This document shows positions 52,207 to 64,000 of a stretch of 64,000 nt of DNA, one piece after another. Position 1 is the stretch's first letter, and each line of letters begins with the position of its first letter. The notes under the pieces were generated by a model that was not told where the DNA came from, made no database searches, and was given only the letters and a program-made list of their open reading frames with translations. Source of the stretch: Charina bottae (Eukaryota > Chordata > Lepidosauria > Squamata > Charinaidae); assembly GCA_023362775.1 (NCBI GenBank), contig JALMGJ010000008.1, forward strand, positions 21,826,501-21,890,500, given 5' to 3'. The position numbers were made by a program, and so were the translations under genes.

Positions 52207-55200
52207 TATCTCTGGAAACATTGCTGTGTGAAATCAATTCTAAGATAATTTTTAAATTCTAGCAGGACTTGGATATCATGTGTTCTTGGAAAGGATACTC
52301 TACTTTCTTTCATCCATAGGGGAATAAATGGTATTTCAAAATTGTAGAAATATAAATAACACTTGACATGTAAGTGGCTTGAATGAGAGAGGATAACATT
52401 CCATTTTAAATCAAAAGCCTTTGACAATGAAGCGGGAAAGTGATGGGGCTATCATTTTGAGAGAGAGCTCCTAAATCTTGCTCATCTCTTCACTAATAAT
52501 GTCAGTATTAAAAATGAATGAATGAAATGTGTTACTGTAAGGCTATTTAATATCAGAGCTGCTTGTTAGTTATCTCCTCTGCCCAAACAGGAAAATACGA
52601 ATGATACGAGACTTTTAATGAAAACATTTAATCTTAGCTCAAAATAATAATGAATGAATGAATGAATGAATGAATGAATGAATGAATGAATGAATGTATT
52701 TTTTCTGAATCTACATCTCTGGCCTAGGATGGCAACTTGTATGCTTTAACCCCTCATGTGACATAAACATTTGCTGATTGCTGTTGGCAGTGGCAGATCT
52801 GCCAAACTGTTTTCCCTGCTGTTAAATTGCTTCATTAACATTATATAACTGATATGTTCATCAATGTGACACTCTATTGAAAAGGAGGGAGATTTGTTTT
52901 TCAGACCTGAAGCTTTGCAAGCAATCATTTTGATACAAGAAGACATACAAAGGGAAGAGCATGGGAAAAAAAAGGCTTAGCTTTTAAAGCCTTCCTGTTT
53001 TCAATTAGAACGGCTATAATACCTATTTTTGTCAAATCTGTTCCTTAAAGTTCCTGGAGAGAATGCTGAAATGGCAGAAAGCTACTTAGTGAATAAGTTG
53101 AAGTCATTAATTTAATCCTGCTGGGAATATAATTCAGTCATTGGTTTTAGGATGGTGCCGACATTATAATAGTAATACAACAATGGGCAATTATAGAACA
53201 ATTCATGTTATTGTCTCATTTGTGCCAAGACACTAACAAAAGCAACTTATATGTCAGAATAAGAGACTATATCTGAAAAATAAGCAATCCTTGAATTGCT
53301 TAAAATAATCAATCATAGAGTTGCTTTTTAAAATATTGTTCCCAAGGAGTAAATATCAAAGGACATTACTAACTTAAGATTTCCAAAAGTAATCAGTAGT
53401 GATACAAGTAGTACTACCTAACATATGCATTTGGCATCCTTTTTTATTTTTTAAGGATGCCTGTAGCAGCCAACTGTTTAATAATAGCAAAGAATTCCCT
53501 TAAGATCATCATAGCCCTGCTAGATTAGACCAAGAACGTACCTAGTCCAGCATCTTATTTCACACAGTGAATAAAGGTCACTGTTAACTGACTTTCCTGG
53601 CTTTGTGTGGGAGATAAATCAAGTTTTTAAGACAGTCTGAAGGCTGAGATAGCTTATTATCATCATTTATAGCAAGAAAATAGATTTATGGTTTATCAGT
53701 GGTATCTGCAACAACCATGGAGTGTAACCAACTTGTTCGTAACAGGTACCTGTATCTCAGATTAGAATGATTGTGTGAAACAGTTATTTTAATTGTTTAA
53801 ACCTGGGCTCACCTCAAGAAAGGAGATGTGAGAAATACATCCTTCCATTCTTGGGATGGGCCTTCTAAATACACAGTGAAGCTCTTGAGCTTGTGCAGTG
53901 CTCTCTGTTTTAACAGCTCATGAATGATATGTTCTATGTCCTCCTATACCAGTAAACAATAATTTATTTAGATGGCATCCTAATTTTTAAATCATACCAA
54001 AAGCAATTATGTTACTTTCTAAATGAGAAACCTATATATAGGTAAATCCAGGCAATTACATTTGTTTCTCTTTCTCTTTCATGTAAGGTTTCTCTCTGTC
54101 TTTTGAGAAAGTGGGCCAGCCTATACCTGTAGACTGTTTGGAAATGTTTACTAGCCACCTATCTCAGTTACAACATTTCAGATAACACAATTTTTATGTA
54201 AAATTAACAGGTATGCTTTCAAACTCACCATGGTATATTTCTGCATTAGTTTATATCCCCAGTAGAAATTAAACAGGAACATATTAAAGATCAGGGTGTG
54301 CTTTCCTGGAAGCAACCTAAGAAGTAAAGGAAGTATAACTTTTTCTAGGCTTTGCAAAAAAAACCACAGGAAATTCATTATTATAATTAGTAGCTGTACC
54401 TTTCACAGACTTGTTACAGAAATAGGTTGCATTTTGGTGAAATCAGGCTGCCCAGGTAGGGTTTCAGCATCTCAAAACTTATCTTTTAATCTAGAAATCA
54501 ATTCTACATCACCCAGACTCCATGAGTCTGTGTGACTCCACTTCTATCCAGACTAGAAACCACTGCCCAGGATGTGGCAGTGGGCATGATCTTATTACAA
54601 TTTAGGTGGTCAGAGGAACCCTTTTTCTCAGAATATGGGACAAACAAATGATTATCAAATTCTACTGGTGCCACCTAAACAAGCTGGACCTTCCACATTT
54701 GAAGGATTGGAATCATAGAGAAGGAATAATGTCATGGCCTGCCTCAAGAGCCATCCTCTGTTGAGGAAGAGAGCAGAAGGACCAGAAATAGGTATCCCAA
54801 GAACTAGATCTTGTGCTTTCAGGCCCTAGCAAAGACACTGAGCCAGTAAATGATCCCACCATCTCTGTCCTGGACCATGCAAGTTCTGACCCAAACCAAG
54901 AACTTCCCCAACCCCTCCCGAACACTATAATTTAAAGACAGGTATGGCTACACTAAGAGACAGTTGAATTTGCAAGGATACTTGATAAGGAAATCTTATC
55001 AGGGCCACTATATTCAGTGAAGTCAGATGTTAGTGCTATTTAGGGAGCAATGTAAAGTCAGCAAAGCTGCTGGAACAATACCAGTTCATGAAGGTCTCTG
55101 TGACTATCCATTCATTAAACTCCTAATTGAAATAACCTCCATATTTTTTTATTCAGCCCATCTTCTGAGTTTGTTTACTCTTTCTGATGCTACCCTCCCA

Positions 55201-56677
55201 ATGAATTTGTTTATATGTTCTGAACTTGAACTATATCTAAAACCAGAAAATTAGCCTGAAGGATTTATTACAAAAACAACCCAACAAACTGCCATTCTTG
55301 AGGGCATTGATCTACTGAATGTATACACCCACTTAATTCTGATATTTCATTCTCAAAGTTACTATATTATAAACATTTCTAAACAAACAAGAAAACCCAA
55401 CATCTATATTAATTTAATGGCCTCTGCTGAGCCAAATATTTGACTGAAATATATTTATAGCCTTAAATACAAGTATGGCCATGAATCTTTACCCTTGGAT
55501 TCCACAGCCACCAAGTCTTCTTTGATTGCAGCGGGACAGAAATATGAATGAATAAATAAATCTGGTACTCTCCAGAAGTATTGGGATTACAGCTCCAAAA
55601 TTTTCATGTAGCATGGGATAGGGGTGGGACATCAGGTTGAGAAAAGTTGTTCCACATAATACAATGTGAAGTGCATTAATTTGCATGTATAGGAATAAGT
55701 GACCATTACATTTTTCAGGTTCTTATGTAACAAAAAAAAAAAAAAAGCTGCAAAAGAAATTAATGAGTTTCTAGGAAGAATCAGGAAACCTCTCCTTCCC
55801 CCTTCTTTTCCCACATAAAGTGTCAAATCGAGATGTTCCTTGCCCAAGTCCAGATTTTATAAAACTCTGCATGTCTTCCCAGTTAATACTTCCACCATGT
55901 CAACATCAAATGTATTCCAGGCCTTCATTCACACCAATATTAGATTTATATTACTTTCTCTTCAGAGACTGTCTGAGTCTTCCCTGCAGGCCAAATGTTT
56001 CTCATCACTGCTTGACTTGATGTATGATTCAGCCATTTGGTATAAATTGTCCTTACTTGCATGAATCAAATGTCGAGAGTCTTGACATGCTCATAAGTTA
56101 CACCGCTGAGCCTGGGTCCAGCCTGATTATAAAACATTTAACTGGGGATGCTCAGTTAGAACCCAGATTTGTTCAACGATCAAAAACATAGCTGAAAGCC
56201 CGGAACACAAATCACTTTTAGAGGTCTGTGATCTTGTAAGTTATTATACTTACAGGGATGCTGGAAGGAAGCAGAACAGAAAATCACACAATGTATTCAG
56301 CAAATGTAACTTTTTTATTACTTGGGACTTGCTTAGGAAGCTGATGTTCAGTCTGTGCCACAGATGGGTAGAAATAAAACATGTGGATGTTACACACAAT
56401 TTCTGCAAGCCTGAATCTGAATTGGCTAACTTTCTTCTACTGCCTGACTTGACATTTCAGGGATAGCAGCACACAATCTGAATACTCAGCAAGACCTGTA
56501 GACATCCCAGCTCTGATGCAACCCATCCTTGCTTCTATGACCAGCTAAGCTCATCAGGAATCACTGGTGTTAGTGGGTGTCCTCCAGAAAGTAAGTTGCC
56601 CTTAGTTAGTTCCTAATGCTAAGTCTAAAAAGTTCTTCACACGCTTTTTATTTATTCAGTTTGAGGGAAAGGAAATT
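52207..56677. other. No gene seen; one (AATG)n and one possible old repeat
   Basis: Contains (AATG)n at 52650-52697 and a poly(A) run at about 55731-55746. At 53508-53595 the phrase ACCTAGTCCAGCATCTTATTTC then CACACAGTG resembles a repeat seen in many reptiles, but I cannot name it. Nothing else was recognised. Confidence 0.4.
52650..52697. repeat. (AATG)n microsatellite
   Basis: About 11 perfect units. Confidence 0.95.
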
Positions 56678-56727
56678 ACTTACACAGTTGTCTGTAGCTT
56701 GAATCATGTCAACTGGATTTCTATTTT

Positions 56728-56777
56728 CTCAGTGGAAACGTTTCACTCCTTATCCAAGGAGCTTCTTCAGTCTGAGC
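56728..56777 (-). ncRNA. Hammerhead-like motif, PLE family 1, left arm
   Basis: Same as 3809-3858 except that stem II ends AAGGAGT before GAAA, making one G-T pair. Stem I (CTCAG/CTGAG), both boxes and ACGT are present. Confidence 0.6.
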
Positions 56778-56830
56778 AAAGTTGGTAAGGGAATCCTCTT
56801 AGAGGATTAGAGGATTCCCTTACCAACTTT

Positions 56831-56880
56831 GCTCAGACTGAAGAAGCTCCTTGGATAAGGAGCGAAACGTTTCCACTGAG
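56831..56880 (+). ncRNA. Hammerhead-like motif, PLE family 1, right arm
   Basis: GCTCAG, A, CTGAAGA, extra A, perfect 7-bp stem GCTCCTT/AAGGAGC with GGAT loop, GAAA, CGTT, TCCA, CTGAG. The best-formed example in the window. In the fold-back it lies opposite an inverted copy of itself. Confidence 0.65.
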
Positions 56881-57225
56881 AAAATAGAAATCCAGTTGAC
56901 ATGATTCAAGCTACAGACAATTCCACCTGGATGACTGAGAACCTTCATAGACATACTTACACAGTTGTTCTCAAAGAAGAATATCATGGTGAAATTCTCA
57001 GTAGTGAAATTTATAGTTTTATGTCACTCTTAGCTATGGGGTGGTTTAGGAGTGTGTGCAAATGTCCTGACTTTCACTGAGTGTTCATCTCATCTCCTCA
57101 GCAGTCTGCAATTAAAATAACACTTAAGATAAATCCCAAGGGAAGATATGCAGGTATTTTAAAGATATAAAGAAACTCTTCCCAAGGACTTTTTCAGAAA
57201 GATACAGGAACTTATAACAAAACAA

Positions 57226-57227
<2 letters not shown>

Positions 57228-57306
<79 letters not shown>
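57228..57306. repeat. (CA)n(GA)n compound microsatellite
   Basis: About 20 CA units followed directly by about 19 GA units. Confidence 0.97.
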
Positions 57307-57309
<3 letters not shown>

Positions 57310-59047
57310 ATCTTCTAATAATTAAAAAATTTCAAAAACGCCACCAATAAAAATTTGAAAGAAATTTTAAACCACTCTGAGAATTAAGTAGTAAAATCGA
57401 AATCTGCTGTGTTTGTGGGGGAAGACTTTCTGAGAAACAAGAAATTAGTTTTTGAGACATTATTATCAATTTCTCAGCTAAGTCTCTAATTAACATATAA
57501 TTCATTTTTTGCTATCATTATTCATCTGGAATCAGGCGGCTTACCACATCCTATCTAGATATAAGATGCTTTGGAGGGCACACAGCTCAGTTCCATGCCT
57601 ACATCCAAAGTGATTGACTTAGAGAGAGATCACTTTATTTATACCTAATGAAGCTGATTAGCATAAAATCATGCAGAGAAAATGTACAGCCTGCTCTGTG
57701 AATTGTATTTTAGGTTACCAGTATTTTTCATTATTTCATGAATGTATCCTCATGACACATTTTTTTTTACACCACTTACTTTGATATTACTATTTTGGCT
57801 TTTAAAAAACATATAAATTTAAAACAACCAGTGATTTGCTTTTAAAATCTTAGAGCCTCTGTTTAATGATGACATATCTTATTGAATGAAGCTGAATTAA
57901 TACATTGGATGAAACAAAAGCTGAAATGTACTAGGATGTTTTACAGATGTGAATAAGCCAGTCCAATTCTGGACTATTAACTATTAATTTCACTTTTTGA
58001 TACTGTTACTAACTAGCTAGCAATAGGAAGCAGCTTCAGACATTAATGTTGGTGTCTGATGATTTTAGTTTCACTGAAAACATCAAACGTTTTCTATCCT
58101 TTTTCCCCTCTACATTGAAATATAGATAACTTTTAAAATGATTGTTTTTGAATGTGGGAACATGAGCAAAATAGCTTTCCTGCATCATATTCAAATCATT
58201 TGCATAAGAAACAATAAGCAAACTGACTAGGGTTGAAGTGGAATAATTCACATTTTCTTAAGAATCAGCTGTGTCTAAAATAGGGCAATTATCTAGCAAC
58301 TGCTGTCAGAAGGATTGTTTATGCAGGGAGCATCACTTTCACTCTGAATTAGCCTGATGTTGTCCACAGAGAATATTGATAATTCAATATATGTATGATT
58401 CATTGCTCTGGTTTATCTCCTTAATATCAGAAGGGAACAAGGAAGCTGGTCTTATTCTAGTATCAGATCATGATTTCAACTGGTCAAGTATGCAGCAGTT
58501 TTTCAAGGTCTTGCCATAATTATCTTCCTGTTATAGGGAAACCTATAACCCCTTTAGATGTTGATGAAATCATACACAAAAGGTCCCTGGAGTGGATGAT
58601 ATGTAAGTGTTTGTATGCATAAATAAATTTTATTCCTCCTTCTCCGTATTGTAACTCGGCATGTCAAGATCTGAGTCTGTGACTTTCTGCAACATGCAAC
58701 AAGTATGCCCTTTTATTGACTTAAAATCCAGGCATGGAGGCCCACTCAGAACAAGCATTTGGACAGAAGTGCTCATTAGGTTTTGAAAGGTGGTATGAAA
58801 CTTTAAACATATGCAGTTGCTCTTTTCATTTTCAAATTTAAGAACAATATGTGCTTCTGAGTAACATCCTCAGAAGTTTGAGAAACATTCTTGCAAATGA
58901 AGGAGCTATAAGGGGGAAAAGAAAAAATACATTTGCTCAGTTGCTCAAGTAGCTTTAATTTAACTCAGCCTGGCTGAGTGGAATCAGTGATAAGTGTTTT
59001 GTTCCTTTCAAGTGAAATTAATGTAGCCTTCACAAAAAAGAAGTGTT
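57307..59047. other. No gene and no recognisable repeat
   Basis: A 1.7-kb stretch free of identifiable transposon sequence. It may contain conserved non-coding DNA, but this cannot be judged without comparison. Confidence 0.45.
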
Positions 59048-59242
<195 letters not shown>

Positions 59243-59513
59243 ATTCTGTTGTTCTGAGGCAATAGACAGTATAGTAAGATTCTAGCTTTGAGATTTCAGA
59301 TGGCATTGAATATTAAGATGTAATGTCAAGTTTGAAACTCATTCCTATTTGTTCTTCACTAATACAACAAACCATAAGAAAGAAAGGGAGAAATAAGAGC
59401 TCCTTTATTCATGTTAATGCTTCTGGAAAGCTTTGGTAGCACTAATTACTTAAGTAAAATAAATAAAACCGCTACAATACTTCAGTAGCTTATTTTATCT
59501 TCCAGCTTCTCAA

Positions 59514-59515
59514 TA

Positions 59516-59561
<46 letters not shown>

Positions 59562-59562
59562 C
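59514..59562. repeat. (AAT)n microsatellite
   Basis: About 15 units. No LINE 3' end is evident directly before it, though R4-like LINEs also end in this repeat. Confidence 0.95.
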
Positions 59563-59712
59563 ATTCTTAATTAGCATTCCTTCCTATATTTAGACATAGT
59601 GGATATTTTTCACCATATTAACTCAGAAAATAATGTATGGAAATCTTACTATATTGGGTTGGCTCGATAATGTGTGGCACCCAAATATTTATGACCTTTA
59701 TTTCCTCTAGAT

Positions 59713-59915
59713 CAGAGCTTTCCAAACTTTTCATGTTGGTGACACACTTTTTAGACATGCATCATTTCACGACACACTCTTACAGCAGGGCACAAGGCAG
59801 GCACTAGGACCTGCGCGGAATCCTGGCAGGGCTCGGAGGCAGCAGCAGCTGCGACACACCCAGACACTGCAGCTGACACACTAACGTGTCATGACACACA
59901 GTTTGGAAAGCTCTG
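59713..59915. mobile_element. hAT MITE, 203 bp, complete
   Basis: 8-bp TSD CTCTAGAT (59705-59712 and 59916-59923). Ends are CAGAGCTTTCCAAAC on both sides (inverted). The interior has GGTGACACACTTTTTAGACA and CATTTCACGACACACTC. Confidence 0.92.
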
Positions 59916-59923
59916 CTCTAGAT

Positions 59924-61307
59924 AGTCAACTTTGACAGTCTTCTTGATGCTCTGCCCAAGACTACCCTGATGGGGTTGATCCCAAAACCTCACTAAACCA
60001 TCCAATCAGTAGTAGCAATGGGTGGTGTCTTTGAAGGGTAGAGCTTTAACATAAATTTATGAACTGCACTTACTGGGACTTCTCAAATATTTATAAGCCT
60101 ATTAATCATATTTCTACAATTCCCAACAAAGATTTTGCAGATTACAAAGTAGTAACCCAATTGGACATACATAAATTTAATAAAAACAATAAAAGTAAGT
60201 AAAGACAACAATATAGAAGGAAAATTAATTAAATCTCAATATAGTGCAGGCACACTTAAAATTTTCAAAATCAAACTATTCAATTCTAAATACCTGAGAG
60301 AAAATAAATACCTTAGTCTGCATAAAAAGGATTGTTTTGCAGATGTGAGGGGAATGCTCATGCTCTTCTATACTGTATACATTATAATCACCTGCCCACC
60401 TATTGCTATCTGTCCATCCAGTAACATAGTCTTTCATGGATTATTCATTTTGTCAATAATTATGCAATAAAAATATCTGGAAAATTTGTTGTAATTGTCA
60501 TTCACAGCTTTTACTCATAAAGAGTATAGTATTGAATACTCTTGTATTGAGTATTGAATGTGCATTTTTAAAACTTTTGAACACATATTTCTCAAATATA
60601 TGCTGCTTTGTGGAAACTTTTGAGTAGAGAATGAATTGGATTCTCTTCACTGGTGCCTATTCATGCTGTCACAGAATCCATTTTGACAAACTGAGCTTTT
60701 TGTGCTTCCACTAAAATATGTGGCCAGTATCTTTTACACACTTGTCTTTGGCAGATAGGTAAAAAAACAAAGCCAAACAAAAATCTTTGTGTGTGCATGT
60801 GTGCATGCATTTTAATATAGGTTTTGTGGCATCAGGATGTCAGAATGCTGATACCAAAATACTTTTTTAAAAATGTAAAATAATAACTGTAATAATAAAC
60901 CACAAACATTTTGAGCGTAAATATACTAAGTGTGCATTTATTATACACACACACATACATACTACTCTTCCTTCTTCTACCTAGTGTTGATTTTACAGTA
61001 ATTCTAAAGTAACCAGAATTGTTACAATATAGGTTGCCAATGAAACATGGGAATCTCTACCAATGTCTGCATTCTGAACCTTACACTAAAATACAATTTT
61101 ATCTTTGATTCTGAAGTGAAGTTCACAAATACCTGAGAACCAATTGGCCAAAGTGAGAAGTGAAATAAAAGACTGTTTTTACGCACTGTGGTGACCTTTG
61201 TAGGCTTTTGAATGTAATTCACATTAAAAGCCATCAAAATTAAAAAGGAGTCAAAAACTCCCATTAATATTTTTAAAATGTCAGGGGTTTTTGCTCTTTG
61301 AAATATC
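59924..61307. other. No gene seen
   Basis: AT-rich sequence without a recognised element or exon. Confidence 0.45.
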
Positions 61308-61315
61308 CTATAGAT

Positions 61316-61633
61316 CAGGGCTTTCCAAACTGTGTGTCGCAACACAATACTGTGTCACCTGGGGCCCTCAAGTGTGTCGCACAACATCCCGGAAGCGCTG
61401 ATGGCGCACCACCGCTGCCACATGTGGCTGCGCTTGCAGCAGCGGCGGCAGGCCATCAGTGCTTCTGGGTTCTCGCGTGACACACCAGGACACCGTCGCT
61501 GCTGCCACTGCCACAGCACACAAAAACCCAGAAGGGCAGCGGCGGCAACCTGGAAGTGCCACCGCTGGCCCTTCTGGGGTTTTGCGCGCCGGCCGTTGGT
61601 GTGTCGCCAACGGCAAAAGTTTGGAAAGCCCTG
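61316..61633. mobile_element. hAT MITE, 318 bp, complete
   Basis: 8-bp TSD CTATAGAT (61308-61315 and 61634-61641). Ends are CAGGGCTTTCCAAAC and, inverted, CAGGGCTTTCCAAAC. The interior is very GC-rich with GTGTGTCGCAACACAA near the left end. The short frames over it are chance. Confidence 0.94.
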
Positions 61634-61641
61634 CTATAGAT

Positions 61642-63235
61642 AAATATAGTCTTTATGCATAGAATGGCTATCCTGTAGACATCTGAAAAAGAGGAGCAAT
61701 ACTGTATATTTTGTACACCATTTTCCTTTTTGCACTCCATATGCTGAAAAGAACGAACCTGTGTTTTGAAATATGAACTTTAGTAGGAAACATGTTTGAA
61801 ATTGCTTCTGATACAAAAACAGACTGTACACATGTTTTGATTACCATCTTGGCATACATTCCAAGATACTGAAATGCAATTTCTATTCTAGTCAGGGTTT
61901 GTGATTAGAGATCAAGGCAGAGTTGATGTCTCCCCAGCTTGGTAGCTCCTTATTTATTTTTCTGTTCTCCTTTTCATTCTAAGTTCAGTGACTGGAACGG
62001 CCAATCTTGTCACGTTTTCTGATTCTCTGAACATTGTGTCAGTTTCCATCTTTCAAGAATACATATGAAATCACTTGATTTTATTAATATAATTGGAGGG
62101 TGCAATACAGCATCAATGTTTTTTAGGGGCAGATGCTCCTTATATGTCATTCTGTGCATACTTTTGCAGAATATTTTATTTAGTTATTAGCTTGTAGGAT
62201 GCAGGGAAACATTCTCATAGTAGCGAACCAGATGACTCTTGCAAACAAGATGTAGACTTTTTTTCTTGCAGCAAGTATTTGGGGACAATATGTTTCCAAT
62301 CTGAAGATTAAATGTGAAACTTCACAACTAATAGATAGATCTACAGTAGCTAATCCCCCTTTGAAAGCCATCCAAATTAGCTGATATCACATCTTGTGTT
62401 ATTGAATTTCAGGGGTTCATTGTGTATTGTGAAGAGGTTCTTTTTTCCAATCAGCTTCATAAAATGACTCTTGGTGCTAGAGTTTTGTCCTTTTACTTTA
62501 TGCTTTCTTTTTCATAACAAATGTGGTAGATGAAATAATGATCTTGTTTTTAACTGGAGAACATCTGCCTGACATGATGGACAATATATGTATCACCCAA
62601 GGAATTTTTCAATTGACAAACTTATCAGCAACCCCAGTGAAATAACAGACATAACTAATAATGCTTTGAACACATCTCAATGCAAAGTTTTGTGCATAGG
62701 TAGCAACTGAAGCTGTAAACTTAGCACACAGACTTTTGATCCTATATTAATGATTTCATTATTTCAGAACAGGAAGAACCACTATTAATATTTGTCCTAG
62801 GCTTTCAGTGCAGAAAGGTGTAAAAATACAGGGCAGGATCTTTTCCCTTGTCCTTCCATATGTTTAGAACTGCTTCTGTCTGACAATGCAGCTTGAATTT
62901 CAAAGATCAAAATAATTTTCTTTCCAAATATGGTGGAAATAAATTAATGAAAGTGAAAAATGAAGGACATCAATGGTTAGCTATTTACACAATTATTATT
63001 TTTCCCTCAGTGACTTATCTCTCAGCTCTTTTGTTGTTTATTAAAGATTTCTTTTAAAATGGCCACCAGATTACTCACTATTAATTCAGGATTTGAGTTG
63101 AGCTGAGTTTTAGGCCTTTTTCCTCAGGTGATCACAGAATTTGTCTTCCTAAAACTAACACAATATTTACAAATAACCATGGTCTTATGCCTTGGTTCTA
63201 GCTGGATCATTATTCCATTTACCATTCCAAATATT
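61642..63235. other. No gene seen
   Basis: AT-rich unique-looking sequence. Confidence 0.45.
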
Positions 63236-63420
63236 TATTTATTTATTTTATTATTTATTTAATAAGTTTATATGGCCACCCATCTCACATACATGACTCT
63301 GGGTGGCTAACAATTAAAGCAAAATAAAAACAGAATAAAAACACAACCAATAATTAAAAACATAAATAACATATCATAAAATAGCAGCCAAGAATAATCA
63401 CAACACCTCACAGTCAATAG
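63236..63420 (-). mobile_element. CR1/L2-group LINE, old 3' tail
   Basis: (TTTA)n followed by GGCCACCCATCTCACATACA and GACTCTGGGTGGCTAACAAT, a diverged form of the tail in reverse complement, then an A-rich 3' UTR. Confidence 0.7.
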
Positions 63421-63484
63421 AACCAAGAAGCGGGTTCACCCACACTTACAGAAGATCATCCTAGAATTGTAACATTAGACTAGA

Positions 63485-63897
63485 TGTAATGGTATGTGGG
63501 AATGACCTTGGGAAAGAGGGGGAAGAGCTGCAGCCAGGGCAACAGTTGGATAAGAGGCAGCTTAGCCTGCAGCAGGAATGTGGGCATGGTGAACATGTAA
63601 GAAGGGACCCGCCTTTGTTTCTTGGGCTGTAAAGTCAATGGGGGAGAAATGTACTTTCAGACTTCTGTTAATGTAACCTTACAATAAAGTAGAGCTAGTT
63701 CTTCTGGGAGTGCTTCTTGTCTGGACTACCTTGCAAGGCTGACATCAATATTATTGTCCAAGAAACTAGGGAGGGTCCCTTCTAAGACATTTGCCACACT
63801 CATATTCCTGCTGCAGGCTAAACTGCCTCTCATCTGACCTTTGCCCTGGCTGAAGCTCTTCCCCTATCTCCCAAGGTTATTCCCACATACCATTACA
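63485..63897. mobile_element. LTR-like fold-back with 5-bp TSD
   Basis: TSD CTAGA (63480-63484 and 63898-63902). From the left, a unit begins TGTAATGGTATGTGGG, has an AATAAA signal (TTACAATAAAGTAGAG) and ends GCAAGGCTGACA at 63744. From the right, an inverted partial copy starts with the same TGTAATGGTATGTGGG and runs back to about 63755. The arms are ~80% alike over ~140 bp. A related single unit is at 39211. It is non-coding. Confidence 0.65.
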
Positions 63898-63902
63898 CTA
63901 GA

Positions 63903-64000
63903 TGTTTCATGACAAGAGTTTCTCCATATAAATTTGTATTATACAACTATTGCATAATTTTATTTTTTTTGGTCTGGGGCAATTTTTGTATGTTTCCCAT
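63903..64000. other. End of window, nothing recognised
   Basis: 98 bp of AT-rich sequence. Confidence 0.5.

Larger units (their letters stand above)
56692..56954. mobile_element. PLE fold-back insertion, 263 bp, with 14-bp TSD
   Basis: Perfect TSD ACTTACACAGTTGT (56678-56691 and 56955-56968). Inside are two inverted copies of the PLE terminal repeat (about 56688-56809 and 56819-56920, nearly identical by eye), meeting at a short AGAGGATT spacer. A unique tail (CACCTGGATGACTGAGAACC, ending CATAGACAT) follows the right copy, the same tail as in the 24239 insertion. Each arm carries a hammerhead-like motif. No protein is encoded. Confidence 0.92.

Overview
The window looks like nuclear DNA of a squamate reptile (lizard or snake; a snake is possible but not provable here). 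The reasons are the repeats: BovB/RTE LINEs, tRNA-derived Sauria SINEs ending in CCTTTACC, 5S rRNA-derived SINEs, CR1/L2-group LINEs whose 3' end carries a GGGAGATGGGCGG block and an AAAT tail, an R4-like LINE, Penelope-like elements (PLEs) and hAT/Tc1 DNA transposons. The base composition is AT-rich. I found no host protein-coding exon, tRNA gene or rRNA gene. The window reads as an intron or a gene-poor interval filled by successive transposon insertions.

Layout. 1-8.5 kb: sparse sequence with an inverted pair of an unnamed ~410-bp repeat (3.1-5.8 kb), a PLE 3' end between its arms, a tRNA-SINE and a CR1/L2 tail. 8.5-11.9 kb: a nest, with an R4-like LINE interrupted by an L1-like ORF1-only element that itself holds a Sauria SINE and a CR1/L2-BovB chimera. 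13-25 kb: hAT fragment, two Sauria SINEs, MITEs, old RTE and CR1 relics, a 119-bp PLE insertion with target duplication and a 400-bp hAT-like element. 29-31.6 kb: two 5S-SINEs and a very young BovB tail. 31.7-34.1 kb: a 2.4-kb CR1/L2-group LINE. 34.5-38.4 kb: an almost complete BovB with target duplications, split by a probable solo LTR. 39.2-40.5 kb: LTR-like unit, Tc1 transposase relic, old CR1 with a hAT MITE inside. 40.9-45.7 kb: a second L1-like ORF1-only element with a 19-bp target duplication, itself split by a 2.8-kb BovB with an 11-bp duplication. 46-46.7 kb: tRNA-SINE split by a PLE fold-back. 46.7-64 kb: mostly repeat-poor, with a second PLE fold-back (56.7 kb), two complete hAT MITEs (59.7, 61.3 kb), long microsatellites and an LTR-like fold-back (63.5 kb).

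How the parts work together. BovB encodes endonuclease and reverse transcriptase and its 3' end (GAGTCGGACACGACT) is shared with the Sauria SINEs, which probably borrow its machinery. The tRNA/CORE-like SINEs end like the CR1/L2-group LINE. Target-site duplications (TSDs) read directly from the sequence give clean boundaries for most insertions and a relative age order.

The most interesting signal is a set of PLE-derived insertions carrying hammerhead-ribozyme-like motifs (CTGANGA box, hairpin, GAAA box, palindromic ACGT). Two short insertions from two different PLE families have the same architecture, two ribozyme-bearing repeats head to head plus a unique tail, each bounded by an 11-14 bp TSD. 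A second strong signal is a hAT MITE family in which all four copies abut the same 8-bp target, [GC]T[AC]TAGAT.
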